64,000 nt of DNA from JAWLFI01 sp964627995 (GCA_964627995.1 CAZVLN010000001.1:124001-188000), one strand, 5' to 3'; shown: positions 9,301 through 18,543, counted from the first letter of the stretch. Numbers and translations: made by a program. Notes: generated by a model not told the origin, from the letters alone.

Positions 9301-10382
9301 ATAATCCAAGGTTGAAGTTCACGAATAATAGTATCGACAGCGTCTTTGCGATCAAATTTGGAAATGTTGTGCTCTAGCTCTTGAAGCTTATCCGGCTGAT
9401 TCACAATTTCTATTGCCTTTTGAACGGCTGCTCTCCCACTAGCATCAGGAATAAGGATAGCAGCATTTTTATCAGTAAGTGTTTTTGCATTTTTTGTCTG
9501 ATGATCGGCAGCTACATAAGGAGAAGGAACCAGAACCGCAGCCTTGCCCATCGCACTTAATTCCGATATAGTCAGGGCCCCTGCACGACATATCACAATA
9601 TCTGCAGCTGCATATGCTTTCCCCATCTCGCGGATGAAAGGAAGTAACTTGACTTGTGGTAATTGAGCAACAGCAGACGCCTTACAAACTTCATAATGAG
9701 TCTTCCCACATTGCCATAAAATTTGAATATCTGGATTTTGGTGAAGCGCAGGAGCCGATGCCATAACGGCTTCATTTAGCGTTTTAGCTCCTAAGCTTCC
9801 TCCAAAAACCAAAAGCGTTGCATTGAGACCCAAGTCAAAAAAGCGCAAAGATTCCTGCTTTTCTAACTGAGATTCTTTTAGCTCTGAGCGAATAGGATTT
9901 CCCGATACGACAATGCGATTAGCGGGGAAATATTTTTCCATATTCGGAAAAGCCACAAATATTTTCTCGGCTGACTTAGACAGCCACCGGTTTGTAATAC
10001 CGGGATATGAATTTTGTTCCTGAATGAAAACTGGAATATTCATTTTAGCTGCCATCCATAATAATGGTGCGCTTGCATATCCTCCAACGCCCATTACAAA
10101 TGCTGGCTGATGAGACTTCAGCAATCGATAGCATAACCAAAGACTGTATATCAGGCGAAATGGGACTGAAATATTTTTTAGCGTAAATCTCCGCTGAAGA
10201 CCCCGGATGGGAAGCCCTGTAATTTCAAAGCCTGATTCTGGAACTTTCTCCATTTCCATTTTCCCTTTTGCCCCGACAAAGTGAATATCGATATCAGGAT
10301 GGGCTTCTTTAATGCCTGTCGCAATAGCAATCGCCGGGAATATGTGTCCCCCTGTTCCTCCACCACTAATCATTATTCTCAT
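9297..10382 (-). CDS. murG: UDP-GlcNAc:undecaprenyl-PP-MurNAc-pentapeptide GlcNAc transferase MurG
   Basis: A 361-residue GT-B glycosyltransferase that converts lipid I to lipid II on the inner face of the membrane. The GGGTGGHIFPAIAI motif at 7-20 is diagnostic, with GGSLGAKTLNEAV near 192 and the UDP-GlcNAc-binding region AADIVICRAGALTISEL near 257. The length is normal. Its ATG overlaps the ftsW stop by four bases and its stop overlaps ftsQ, so ftsW, murG and ftsQ are probably translationally coupled. Confidence 0.97.
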   Translation of the reverse strand: MRIMISGGGTGGHIFPAIAIATGIKEAHPDIDIHFVGAKGKMEMEKVPESGFEITGLPIRGLQRRFTLKNISVPFRLIYSLWLCYRLLKSHQPAFVMGVGGYASAPLLWMAAKMNIPVFIQEQNSYPGITNRWLSKSAEKIFVAFPNMEKYFPANRIVVSGNPIRSELKESQLEKQESLRFFDLGLNATLLVFGGSLGAKTLNEAVMASAPALHQNPDIQILWQCGKTHYEVCKASAVAQLPQVKLLPFIREMGKAYAAADIVICRAGALTISELSAMGKAAVLVPSPYVAADHQTKNAKTLTDKNAAILIPDASGRAAVQKAIEIVNQPDKLQELEHNISKFDRKDAVDTIIRELQPWII

Positions 10383-11599
10383 GACTGATCGTTTTTTGGT
10401 GAAGAAATAGATGGGTCTGATTCCGGATTTACTGAATCCGCTGTAGATTCCTCATTCTCCTTTTCGGCAATTCGCTGAAGCTCTGTAAAGTGGCTTACGG
10501 ATAATACCATCCCGATTGCTATAAATTGAAACACCGCCGAGGTTCCCCCCTTACTCACAAAGGGGAGATTTAAGCCCGTCACAGGCACTAAATCTACTGA
10601 AACCGCCATATTTAATAAGGCTTGTAAAAGAAGTGCCATACTAATCCCTACGGTCAACAAAGCAGCAAATGATCGCGTAGTTAGGGTTACTATTTTAACA
10701 CATCGGAATAGTAAAAAGAAGTAGACAAACATCAGTCCGACACCACCAATCAAACCATACTCTTCTATAATTATAGCATAGATGAAATCCGCATAGGGAG
10801 AGGGAAGAAAATTTCGTTGTACACTGTTACCGGGCCCTTCTCCGAATAATCCGCCCTCAGCAATAGCAATTTTTGCCTGTGTAATTTGATAAGTGTCACC
10901 CTCTTGCCCAAGGAAAGCGGTAATTCGATTGATCCAGGTTGTAGACCGAATAGAATCAAACAGTGTCCCCAAACCTATAAACAAGCTCCCAACCACGAAC
11001 AGCATACCAAAAGTGAAAATCAATAAACGCCAGTGGATTCCGCTTACAACTAGTAAAATTGAGCATGTGAGAAATAACATCAATGCCGTAGACAAATCAG
11101 ATGGCATTATAAGTCCACAAACTACCATCATGGGTAGCAAAATATGGATCATAAAAAACTGCCCCTCGGACGCCTTAGGCCCTGCCTGAGCAATGGTGTA
11201 AGCCAAATAAACTATGAGTGACAGTCGTGCGAAATCACTAGTTTGGAAGCTGGAGTTAATGATGGGAATCTGAATCCAACGCCTGGCATCATTTATTTCC
11301 ATGCCATAAAACAAGGTGAATACCAAGAGAATAACGCTGAGACCAAGTGCTAATACACTGATTTTACCAAATATAGTGTAATGAATACCTTGAATAAAGT
11401 ACGCCAATGCAAATCCCAAAAACAAAATAGCAAGTTGCTTTAGCAGGAAGGTCTCAGTGGAAGGGCCACCCACGCCATACGATAAGCTACCCGATGCACT
11501 ATACACAGCTAAAACAGATGCTATAGACAAGACGACAAGGCTTAACCAAATTAAGCTATCTCCTTTCAAGCGCTTTTGTATGTTATCTACCAACTGCAT
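10379..11599 (-). CDS. ftsW: SEDS peptidoglycan polymerase FtsW
   Basis: A 406-residue SEDS-family protein with about ten membrane segments; it polymerises septal glycan strands from lipid II together with its class B PBP partner encoded upstream. Family motifs are visible: MPSDLSTALMLFL near 173, EGGLFGEGPG near 255, and PVTGLNLPFVSKGGTSA near 350-366. The tail from about 385 is hydrophilic. The start codon abuts the mraY stop with no gap, where murD is found in most Bacteroidota operons. Confidence 0.96.
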   Translation of the reverse strand: MQLVDNIQKRLKGDSLIWLSLVVLSIASVLAVYSASGSLSYGVGGPSTETFLLKQLAILFLGFALAYFIQGIHYTIFGKISVLALGLSVILLVFTLFYGMEINDARRWIQIPIINSSFQTSDFARLSLIVYLAYTIAQAGPKASEGQFFMIHILLPMMVVCGLIMPSDLSTALMLFLTCSILLVVSGIHWRLLIFTFGMLFVVGSLFIGLGTLFDSIRSTTWINRITAFLGQEGDTYQITQAKIAIAEGGLFGEGPGNSVQRNFLPSPYADFIYAIIIEEYGLIGGVGLMFVYFFLLFRCVKIVTLTTRSFAALLTVGISMALLLQALLNMAVSVDLVPVTGLNLPFVSKGGTSAVFQFIAIGMVLSVSHFTELQRIAEKENEESTADSVNPESDPSISSPKNDQS

Positions 11600-12856
11600 C
11601 TATCTTATCTTGAGAGTTATTATGGTCAAAACCGCCAATAAAATGGCTACAATCCAAAACCTAACTACAATTACTGACTCGTGAATTCCTTTTTTCTGAA
11701 AGTGGTGGTGAATCGGAGTCATCAACCAAATTCGTTTCCCTATTCCCTGTGTACGACGCGTATACTTAAAATATCCGACCTGTAAAATGACGGACAGATT
11801 TTCTATCAAGAAAATTCCACATAGAATGGGTATTAACAACTCCTTTCGGATCAAAATAGCTAGTGCAGCAATAATTCCTCCTAACATTAATGACCCCGTA
11901 TCGCCCATGAATACTTTTGCCGGGTAAGCGTTGTACCACAAATAACCTATACATGCGCCTAAGAGGGAAGCAGAAAACACTACAATTTCACCTGTGTAAG
12001 GCAAATAAAGAATATTGAGATATTCCGCAATAATCGTATTTCCCGAGACGTAGGCTAGTATGGTTAATGCCGCAACAATAACAGCTGAGACGCCCGCGGC
12101 CAAACCATCTAAACCGTCCGTCAAGTTAGCTCCATTTGAAACGGCTGTTACTATAAAAATAACTAGGGGAACAAAAACTACCCAGGCCCAAACTTCAGCA
12201 TGCTCTCCAAGGAAAAACAGAATATCCTTGTAATCAATAAGGTTGTTTTTGAAAAAAGGAACATTAGTTAATGTGGTTTGCACATAAACATATCCCTCTG
12301 TTATATTTTCTGCCTCCATAGAAGGTGGAATCACCTTCGAAATAGCCAACCCTCGTTCTTGAGCTTCAGATGCATCCATTCGAACGACGATATCTTTATG
12401 AGATAGCATAGTAAGAGCTACAATCAAGCCTAAACCAACTTGACCCAGCACTTTAAACTTACCGGATAGTCCGCGCTTATCTTTCTTAAAGACCTTTATG
12501 TAATCATCAACAAAGCCAATCGCTGCTAGCCAGCCTGTGGACAATAATAAAAGCTGAATGTAAATATTACTTAAATCAGCAAGCAAAAGACTCGGGATAA
12601 CAATGGCTAAAAATATGAGTAAACCTCCCATTGTGGGCGTTCCCCTTTTTTCTTCCTGCCCTTCAAGACCTAATGATCGAATTTGTTCTCCAACCTGTAA
12701 TCGCTGTAAAAAGGAAATAACTAGATGACCAAAAGCAATCGTAATTATTAGAGATAATAGAATAGCTAGCCCTGCACGAAATGTGAGGAAATAGAATAGA
12801 CCAGAACCGGGAAGTTCCCATTGACTGTCTAAATATGTAAAAAGGTGATAAAGCAT
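11600..12856 (-). CDS. mraY: Phospho-MurNAc-pentapeptide transferase MraY
   Basis: About 418 residues from the ATG at 12856 (MLYHLFTYLDSQW, the usual family N-terminus); an in-frame ATG at 12925 adds 23 residues without family character. MraY makes lipid I from UDP-MurNAc-pentapeptide and undecaprenyl phosphate. About ten membrane helices are present, with RGTPTMGGL near 72, the catalytic VDDYIKVFKK near 120, NLTDGLDGLAAG near 243 and the C-terminal HHHFQKKGIHE. It contains the Bacteroidota-type insertion between the second and third motif. The upstream gap to murE is about 140 bases. Confidence 0.96.
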   Translation of the reverse strand: MLYHLFTYLDSQWELPGSGLFYFLTFRAGLAILLSLIITIAFGHLVISFLQRLQVGEQIRSLGLEGQEEKRGTPTMGGLLIFLAIVIPSLLLADLSNIYIQLLLLSTGWLAAIGFVDDYIKVFKKDKRGLSGKFKVLGQVGLGLIVALTMLSHKDIVVRMDASEAQERGLAISKVIPPSMEAENITEGYVYVQTTLTNVPFFKNNLIDYKDILFFLGEHAEVWAWVVFVPLVIFIVTAVSNGANLTDGLDGLAAGVSAVIVAALTILAYVSGNTIIAEYLNILYLPYTGEIVVFSASLLGACIGYLWYNAYPAKVFMGDTGSLMLGGIIAALAILIRKELLIPILCGIFLIENLSVILQVGYFKYTRRTQGIGKRIWLMTPIHHHFQKKGIHESVIVVRFWIVAILLAVLTIITLKIR

Positions 12857-12995
12857 ACCAGCTGTAACTATTATTAAATTTCTTTTAAAAATTAACAGTA
12901 TAGCGAGTAACTGCAAACGTCCCAACCACAGTACGTATAAGTATACCCGCTATAACTGTTAAAACCAACCTGATTTTGATAACAAAACCAACTTC

Positions 12996-14468
12996 TTAAG
13001 CAAGTGCTTCTTTAAGCACTTTAAAATCGTCAAATGCGATTCGTTTGTTTTTTATTTCTTGGTATTTTTCGTGCCCTTTGCCCGCCACTAGAACAATATC
13101 TCCTGACTGAGCAAGTGAACACGCCACACGTATCGCCTCTTGGCGATCCGGTATAGACAATATCTTATGCGCTCTTTCTTCCGACACGCCTGCTTTCATA
13201 TCGGCAATGATATCTTCCGGGTCCTCTGATCGAGGATTGTCGGATGTCAACACCACTTTATTACTCCCTCGTACAGCAATTTTTGCCATTTCGGGTCGCT
13301 TTGTCTTATCCCGATCTCCACCACATCCAATAACAGTAAATACTCGACCCTGCTGGACATTAAGCTCAGATATGGCACGTAAAATCTTTTCAACTGCATC
13401 TGGTGTATGAGCAAAGTCCACTATACCTAGTCTTCTTTTCTTTTCATCCATTACTTTTTGAAACCGACCTTCTGCTCCAGTAACCTGACTGAGAGCTCGT
13501 AACACTTCATCTCTGTCTTCTCCACACTGAACTAATGTCGCATAGACAGCTAGAACATTTGAAGCGTTATAACTTCCATTCAAAAGAAGGTGTAGTTCTC
13601 TACCCTCTACCCGGACTGACATTCCCTCCAAGTTCTGCTCCAAAAGTGACATTGTATATTCAGCCATTGCATGTAAAGCATAGCTTACAATCTTAGCCTT
13701 AGAATTTTGAACCATAACCTCTGCATGTCGATCATCTTGATTTATAATCGCGACAGAATCTGGTTCCAGTCCATCGAATAAAATCTTTTTAGCCTTTAAA
13801 TAGGCATCAAAACTTCCGTGATAATCTAAATGGTCATGAGACAGATTCGTGAATATGCCTGCGGTGAACTTAATTCCAACAGTACGCCCCTGATCTAAAG
13901 CATGAGAACTCGCCTCCATCCAACACCATTCGCATCCAGCCTCAACCATTTCAGCTAAAGCGCGGTGTAAAGAGATTGGGTCTGGAGTAGTATGTTTTGT
14001 AGCGTATTTTTGAGTGCCGATATAAACGCCTGTAGTAGATAATAATCCGGCCTTGTATCCCAAATGTGTACTTGCCTGGAACCCAATAGTAGCTACAGAA
14101 GTTTTACCATTTGTTCCTGTTACTGCAGCTATCTTTAGTTTTTGAGCAGGATTATCGAAAAAGTTGCCGGCTAAAATCCCTAATTTTTCTCGCAGATTTT
14201 CTATCTGAATATAAGTGACTTCCGGATTTTGGGTTTCAGGCCATACTTCACAGAAAACAGCATGAGCGCCTGCTGAAATCGCTTCCGCTATATATTCATG
14301 ACCATCAACACTATACCCTTTCATGGCGACAAAAGCTTCGCCCCCATTTATCTCCCGCGAATCGAGCTGCAAACCAGTCACTGATTTCGTGGTTTCGCCT
14401 TCTATCTGAAGTGGATCAACACCATCCAGGATGGACTCTAAAATAATATGTGTCTGCGGTTGATTCAT
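12996..14468 (-). CDS. murE: UDP-MurNAc-tripeptide synthetase MurE
   Basis: A 490-residue Mur ligase that adds the third stem-peptide residue. The P-loop GTNGKTS is at 118-124, the DYHGSFDAY region near 215-223, the HTPDA motif at 354-358, and the specificity motif DNPR at 410-413. DNPR is the known signature for meso-diaminopimelate rather than lysine, so a DAP-type Gram-negative wall is expected. Its ATG directly abuts the stop of the upstream PBP gene. Confidence 0.96.
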   Translation of the reverse strand: MNQPQTHIILESILDGVDPLQIEGETTKSVTGLQLDSREINGGEAFVAMKGYSVDGHEYIAEAISAGAHAVFCEVWPETQNPEVTYIQIENLREKLGILAGNFFDNPAQKLKIAAVTGTNGKTSVATIGFQASTHLGYKAGLLSTTGVYIGTQKYATKHTTPDPISLHRALAEMVEAGCEWCWMEASSHALDQGRTVGIKFTAGIFTNLSHDHLDYHGSFDAYLKAKKILFDGLEPDSVAIINQDDRHAEVMVQNSKAKIVSYALHAMAEYTMSLLEQNLEGMSVRVEGRELHLLLNGSYNASNVLAVYATLVQCGEDRDEVLRALSQVTGAEGRFQKVMDEKKRRLGIVDFAHTPDAVEKILRAISELNVQQGRVFTVIGCGGDRDKTKRPEMAKIAVRGSNKVVLTSDNPRSEDPEDIIADMKAGVSEERAHKILSIPDRQEAIRVACSLAQSGDIVLVAGKGHEKYQEIKNKRIAFDDFKVLKEALA

Positions 14469-16589
14469 CTATCCGAGAATAAGTTTAATTTTTTGTCCAT
14501 TGATGCGCGTACCTGCCTGTAGAGATTGAGCCTGTATTTTACCTACATCACCCTTCAATTCGACAGATAGCCCGGCATTTTCCAATATGAAAAGTGCATC
14601 TTTTAGTGCCATACCTCTTACGTCGGGAACACGTTCTGTCTGTCGAAAAAATGGCAATCCTATAATACTATCCTGACGGCCTTTCATGTAGTACCACTCT
14701 CCCTCTGTTTCCGTATAAAACGGAAAATCATACCGATCGATAAAGAATTCCCAATCCGACTTATTTAGTTTGTGCTCTAGTGGCAGTTTAATTCGATGCG
14801 ATTTTGACTTCGCCACCTCAAAAGGATTAGCCAACTTAAGATCTGAAGAAAAACAACGGTCAGCTATATCTCTAAAGACTGGCCCCGCAACAGTTGCGCC
14901 ATAAAATCCATTTTGCTGTGGATCGTAAATCATCACTAAGCAAGTGTATTTCGGATTATCTGCAGGAAAGTAGCCGACAAAAGAACTTTGGTAAGTCATG
15001 TTTTGTCTGTCCGTATAATTGACCTGAGTCGTTCCGGTTTTTCCGGCAAATGAGTAATATTTACTTTGCATCTGCTGAGCTGTACCATTAGTAACCACAC
15101 CTTCCAATGCCCTTTTAGCAAGTGAAATTGTCTCGGCGCTAGCTATGGCCTTATCTTTAACTTTAGGCTCGAACTTTTTATGCACTTTGCCGTCCTTGAG
15201 AATGTGATCGACGATATAGGGCTCCATGAGCTGACCATCATTAGCTACTGCATTGTAAAAAGATGCGATCTGCAGAGGCGTTAGCTCCATTTCATACCCA
15301 ATCGCCATCCAGGGCAATGAGGTGCAACTCCAACCATCCTCAGCACTGAATGCATCCTTTATATAAGGAGTAGGTTCTCCTTCAATTTCAATATTAGTCT
15401 TTTCATCTATTCGGAATTGACGCAATCGTTGAATATATCCCTTGGCTTTTTTCTCCTTACCAAAATGGTTCTGAACCAGCGAAGCAATTCCTACATTAGA
15501 CGATTTCTCAAAGGCTGTTTGTGCATCAGTCTGCATAATATCGTGGGGCTCGGAGTCCTTCATGTCCTGATCACAGAATCTAGCGTACCCTTTATTCAGT
15601 TTTATCGGACTGGAATTGGTAATCGCCCGGTCCTCTAACAAAGCCATATAACTCGCTAGTTTCATTGTACTACCGGGTTCGACTTTCCTACCTACTGCAA
15701 AATTGTATGATTCTGCATACTGCCCACTATTTGTTTTCTTGAGATTTGAAATGGCTTTGATCGCCCCCGTTTCAACTTCCATCACAACAACGGTCCCCCA
15801 TGTGGCATTATGTTTCTGCAAAGCGCGTAAAAGAGAGTAGTGAGTCACATCTTGGATATTTACATCCAAAGTAGATACCACATCCATACCGCGTCTCGGT
15901 TCAATTTCCTTTAAATCATCACGAGGAATAAACTCGTTAGCACCCACTTTCAACATAAATCTATGCCCCTCCTCACCTCGTAAGTATTTATCAAATGCAC
16001 CCTCAATACCAACGTCCTGCGCATTATCGCGGGTGTAACCAATTGTGCGTTGTGCCATACCTCCAAAGGGATTTGTACGCTTACCAAATGGTGTTACTAT
16101 AAATCCTCCACCGTTTGCACCTCTCCGTAAAATCGGGTATTCTTTAATCTCATTTAGTTGCCCAAAAGTGACATTGTCTGCCAATTTCACATACCGATTC
16201 CCTTCCTTCTTATTTCGCATTTTTTGAAGCCAGTTCTTGTAATATTGAACTGACTTTGAACGGTCCACAAAACGGGAAAGACAAAGCGCCAGGGAATCGA
16301 CCCCTTCTCGCCATACGCGGTCATCCAAGCCTGAAGCTTGAAAATCCATTCTTAGTTCAAAAAATTGTAACGAGGTTTTTAGTAATTCACCCCCATTGGC
16401 ATAAATATTACCTCGCTCGGCCTCTATGGCTTCCTTTTTTACATACCACTTATCTTTCTTCGACAACCACTCGTCACCCTCTATTACACTTACTTTTACG
16501 GTGCGATAGATAATGAGCATCCCAAAGCATATAAAAATGCCTAATATGATGAAAAGTCGCTTTAGTAGTTGATTGTTAGGGTTTGCCAC
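14469..16589 (-). CDS. ftsI: Division-specific class B penicillin-binding protein with PASTA domain (FtsI/Pbp3)
   Basis: A 706-residue transpeptidase that cross-links septal peptidoglycan. It has one membrane helix at about 10-30, a dimerisation domain, then the transpeptidase domain with SxxK STMK at 307-310, SSN at 363-365 and KTG at 517-519. A single PASTA domain (RVPDVRGMALKDAL to the end) occupies about 645-706; this is typical of Bacteroidota FtsI/SpoVD-like proteins and absent from E. coli FtsI. It is the expected partner of FtsW. It starts 18 bases after the FtsL-like gene and abuts murE. Confidence 0.96.
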   Translation of the reverse strand: MANPNNQLLKRLFIILGIFICFGMLIIYRTVKVSVIEGDEWLSKKDKWYVKKEAIEAERGNIYANGGELLKTSLQFFELRMDFQASGLDDRVWREGVDSLALCLSRFVDRSKSVQYYKNWLQKMRNKKEGNRYVKLADNVTFGQLNEIKEYPILRRGANGGGFIVTPFGKRTNPFGGMAQRTIGYTRDNAQDVGIEGAFDKYLRGEEGHRFMLKVGANEFIPRDDLKEIEPRRGMDVVSTLDVNIQDVTHYSLLRALQKHNATWGTVVVMEVETGAIKAISNLKKTNSGQYAESYNFAVGRKVEPGSTMKLASYMALLEDRAITNSSPIKLNKGYARFCDQDMKDSEPHDIMQTDAQTAFEKSSNVGIASLVQNHFGKEKKAKGYIQRLRQFRIDEKTNIEIEGEPTPYIKDAFSAEDGWSCTSLPWMAIGYEMELTPLQIASFYNAVANDGQLMEPYIVDHILKDGKVHKKFEPKVKDKAIASAETISLAKRALEGVVTNGTAQQMQSKYYSFAGKTGTTQVNYTDRQNMTYQSSFVGYFPADNPKYTCLVMIYDPQQNGFYGATVAGPVFRDIADRCFSSDLKLANPFEVAKSKSHRIKLPLEHKLNKSDWEFFIDRYDFPFYTETEGEWYYMKGRQDSIIGLPFFRQTERVPDVRGMALKDALFILENAGLSVELKGDVGKIQAQSLQAGTRINGQKIKLILG

Positions 16590-16607
16590 AGCTTATTGGT
16601 TTATAAT

Positions 16608-16916
16608 TTATTTCAGAATAACTGGAGGCTGCCCGCCGCTATTCAGCTGCAGAGACCTTACCTCATTTTCGATTCTTGAATATGTGGTGCTTTTCATTAG
16701 CTTCGCTTTCTCACTCATATACACCCACCGAGTCTCTTGAACCTCCTTTTTCAATTTTGAGATTTGGCGCAGTTTCCGGTCAGCTGCATGCACGCTGAAT
16801 ATATAGGTGAGAGCTAAAAATGCTAGTAGATAAAGTAGGGGCAGCTGTTGAAACATTCGTTCCTTACCAATTCGCCAACTCCATTTTTTCGTTTCTTTTT
16901 TGTCGATGTTCTCCAT
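16608..16916 (-). CDS. ftsL: FtsL-like divisome protein
   Basis: 102 residues: basic N-terminus, one membrane helix at about 30-45 (LLYLLAFLALTYIFSV), then a coiled-coil-like periplasmic stretch (RKLRQISKLKKEVQETRW...). The sequence is not diagnostic. Position between rsmH and ftsI, size and topology are those of the fast-evolving Bacteroidota FtsL-like proteins (often annotated as hypothetical). It starts one base after the rsmH stop. Confidence 0.8.
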   Translation of the reverse strand: MENIDKKETKKWSWRIGKERMFQQLPLLYLLAFLALTYIFSVHAADRKLRQISKLKKEVQETRWVYMSEKAKLMKSTTYSRIENEVRSLQLNSGGQPPVILK

Positions 16917-17810
16917 TTAAATCTTTTCTGCGATTCTCAATTTTGCGCTCCGCGCTCTCTTATTTTTCTCAATCTCTGATTCACTAGGCTTCTTCACACC
17001 TTTTACCACCTCTTTCCATATCTTTTTTCTTCTGCCGAAAGAGTCCTCTTGAACAACACCCTTCGGATTACCTTTTTTGATTAATTGCTTGACTTTGCGA
17101 TCTTCTAAAGAATGATAGCTCATCACAACTAATCTGCCGCCTGTTTTTACCCAATCATTTAGCGCTGCCAAAAAATCATCTAAAGCACCCATCTCATCAT
17201 TTACCTCTATTCTGAGAGCCTGATAGACCTGAGCATAGTATCTAAACTTATTACCTCTGGCGCAGGAATCAATCATGTTGTTTAAGTCGCGAACTCTATA
17301 ATCCTCATTCCCTTTTCTCTGCTCCACTATAGATTGCGCTAAGGTCTTTGCATTTCTTATTTCACCATATTTGCTAAATATATCTTGCAGTTCTTCGACC
17401 GTGGCTTCATTAAGCAATTGACCTATGGTGCGTTCAGCTTTAGGGTTCATCCGCATATCTAGTGCTGAATCAAATTTATAAGCAAATCCTCGGTCAGGCT
17501 CATTGAGCTGATGAGAAGAAACACCCAAATCAGCTAAAACACCATCTACTTTACCGTACCCGAGAAATTCCAACCAGTAGCTTATATGGCGGAAATTAGA
17601 GGGCACAAATATCATGCGGTCATCACTATCTTTAACTTGCGCTTTTGCATCGGGATCCTGATCAAACACAATCAATACACCATCCTTCAAATGCTCTAAG
17701 ATCGCTCTGGAATGTCCGCCGCCACCAAAAGTTGCATCGACGTAAACGCCATCTGGCTCTATAGACAGTCCCTCAATACACTCATCCAGCATGACGGGGG
17801 CGTGATACAT
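16917..17810 (-). CDS. rsmH: 16S rRNA (cytosine-1402-N4)-methyltransferase RsmH
   Basis: A 297-residue SAM-dependent methyltransferase that modifies C1402 in the 16S rRNA P-site. It opens with MYHAPVMLDECIEGL and has the SAM-binding VDATFGGGGHSRAIL at about 24-38, the ADLGVSSHQLNEPDRGFAY family motif near 93 and the C-terminal basic KNKRARSAKLRIAEK. Its start overlaps the mraZ stop by one base (TAATG), implying translational coupling. Confidence 0.97.
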   Translation of the reverse strand: MYHAPVMLDECIEGLSIEPDGVYVDATFGGGGHSRAILEHLKDGVLIVFDQDPDAKAQVKDSDDRMIFVPSNFRHISYWLEFLGYGKVDGVLADLGVSSHQLNEPDRGFAYKFDSALDMRMNPKAERTIGQLLNEATVEELQDIFSKYGEIRNAKTLAQSIVEQRKGNEDYRVRDLNNMIDSCARGNKFRYYAQVYQALRIEVNDEMGALDDFLAALNDWVKTGGRLVVMSYHSLEDRKVKQLIKKGNPKGVVQEDSFGRRKKIWKEVVKGVKKPSESEIEKNKRARSAKLRIAEKI

Positions 17811-18277
17811 TACTCGTCAGTTGATTGTGAACCGCCTGGGGTAAACATTACCTCCTCGGCTAAATCGGATAAAGAATCTGGCTGGTCAGACATCATAGCA
17901 TCGTATTCCTTTGGTGACCAAATTTCAATTCTATCTTTAAGTGGCGTTAGAATTACATCTTTAGCAATTCCAGCAAAATCCATCTGACGCTTGGAAAGAA
18001 GTACGCGATCTGCGGAATCAAGCTGAATAATAGACGCGCCTCCAAAAAAAGATCGCATAAATTGTCGCTCTTTCCGATTGTAAACACTCAATTTCTCCAT
18101 ATCTCCCACCATCTTATCCCAGACTGGCTTTTCATACAACATCAGACATTTGTCGAAACCTCTGGATATAACAAAAGTATAAACACCCTGTCCGTCCATT
18201 TGACGAATTAAAGGAGTGGGAAGCCGCAGTCGTCCTTTGGCATCTACCTTGCATTCATACTCTCCAAAAAATGGCAT
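17810..18277 (-). CDS. mraZ: Transcriptional regulator MraZ
   Basis: A 155-residue DNA-binding protein made of two SpoVT/AbrB-like MraZ repeats; the first contains the conserved DAKGRLRLPTPL and the second DSADRVLLSKRQM (both with the DxxxR core). In E. coli and mycoplasmas MraZ forms rings and binds TGGG-type direct repeats in front of the operon, controlling its own cluster. Such boxes are present just upstream here (18319-18345 and 18488-18543), which supports autoregulation. Confidence 0.96.
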   Translation of the reverse strand: MPFFGEYECKVDAKGRLRLPTPLIRQMDGQGVYTFVISRGFDKCLMLYEKPVWDKMVGDMEKLSVYNRKERQFMRSFFGGASIIQLDSADRVLLSKRQMDFAGIAKDVILTPLKDRIEIWSPKEYDAMMSDQPDSLSDLAEEVMFTPGGSQSTDE

Positions 18278-18303
18278 TTCTATCTTTTAGTTCTCGACTA
18301 AGC

Positions 18304-18311
18304 CAAATGTA
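18304..18311 (-). promoter_or_regulatory. -7 box (TACATTTG) of the division/cell-wall operon
   Basis: It matches TAnnTTTG on the minus strand, 26 bases before the mraZ ATG. The MraZ-like boxes at 18319-18345 occupy the stretch where the -33 region would lie, so bound MraZ would cover the promoter. Confidence 0.6.
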
Positions 18312-18318
18312 AAGGAAT

Positions 18319-18345
18319 TACCACTTTTTTACCCTTCTTTCCCAC
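18319..18345 (-). promoter_or_regulatory. Proximal MraZ-box cluster
   Basis: On the minus strand three boxes GTGGGA, AGGGTA and GTGGTA follow one another at about one helical turn (9-11 bases). They resemble the TGGG direct repeats bound by MraZ in E. coli. They end about eight bases before the -7 box of the mraZ promoter. Confidence 0.6.
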
Positions 18346-18390
18346 TAATATTTAATTTTTCATGATATGTTTCTAGGAAAATTGTTTTAT

Positions 18391-18424
18391 TGTAATCATA
18401 TTGATTATTTTATGTAATCATATT
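18391..18424. repeat. Two direct copies of TGTAATCATATT, 22 bp apart
   Basis: Perfect 12-mers at 18391-18402 and 18413-18424 in the mraZ upstream region. The spacing of two helical turns would put both on one face of the DNA, as for a dimeric regulator. Confidence 0.7.
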
Positions 18425-18487
18425 AATATTTATATATATACTAAAACCTATAATCCAAGTTAATCTTATCTTAAAAATGAACATTTT

Positions 18488-18543
18488 TACACTTTTTCCC
18501 ACTTCAATAATAAATCTAAAACACTTTTCCCACTTTTTTACCC
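18488..18543 (-). promoter_or_regulatory. Distal MraZ-box cluster
   Basis: A second group on the minus strand has GGGTA, GTGGGA and, after a gap, GTGGGA and GTGTA. The last two are exactly ten bases apart. The cluster is 210-265 bases before mraZ. It may serve a second promoter or cooperative binding with the proximal cluster; neither is shown by sequence alone. Confidence 0.45.
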
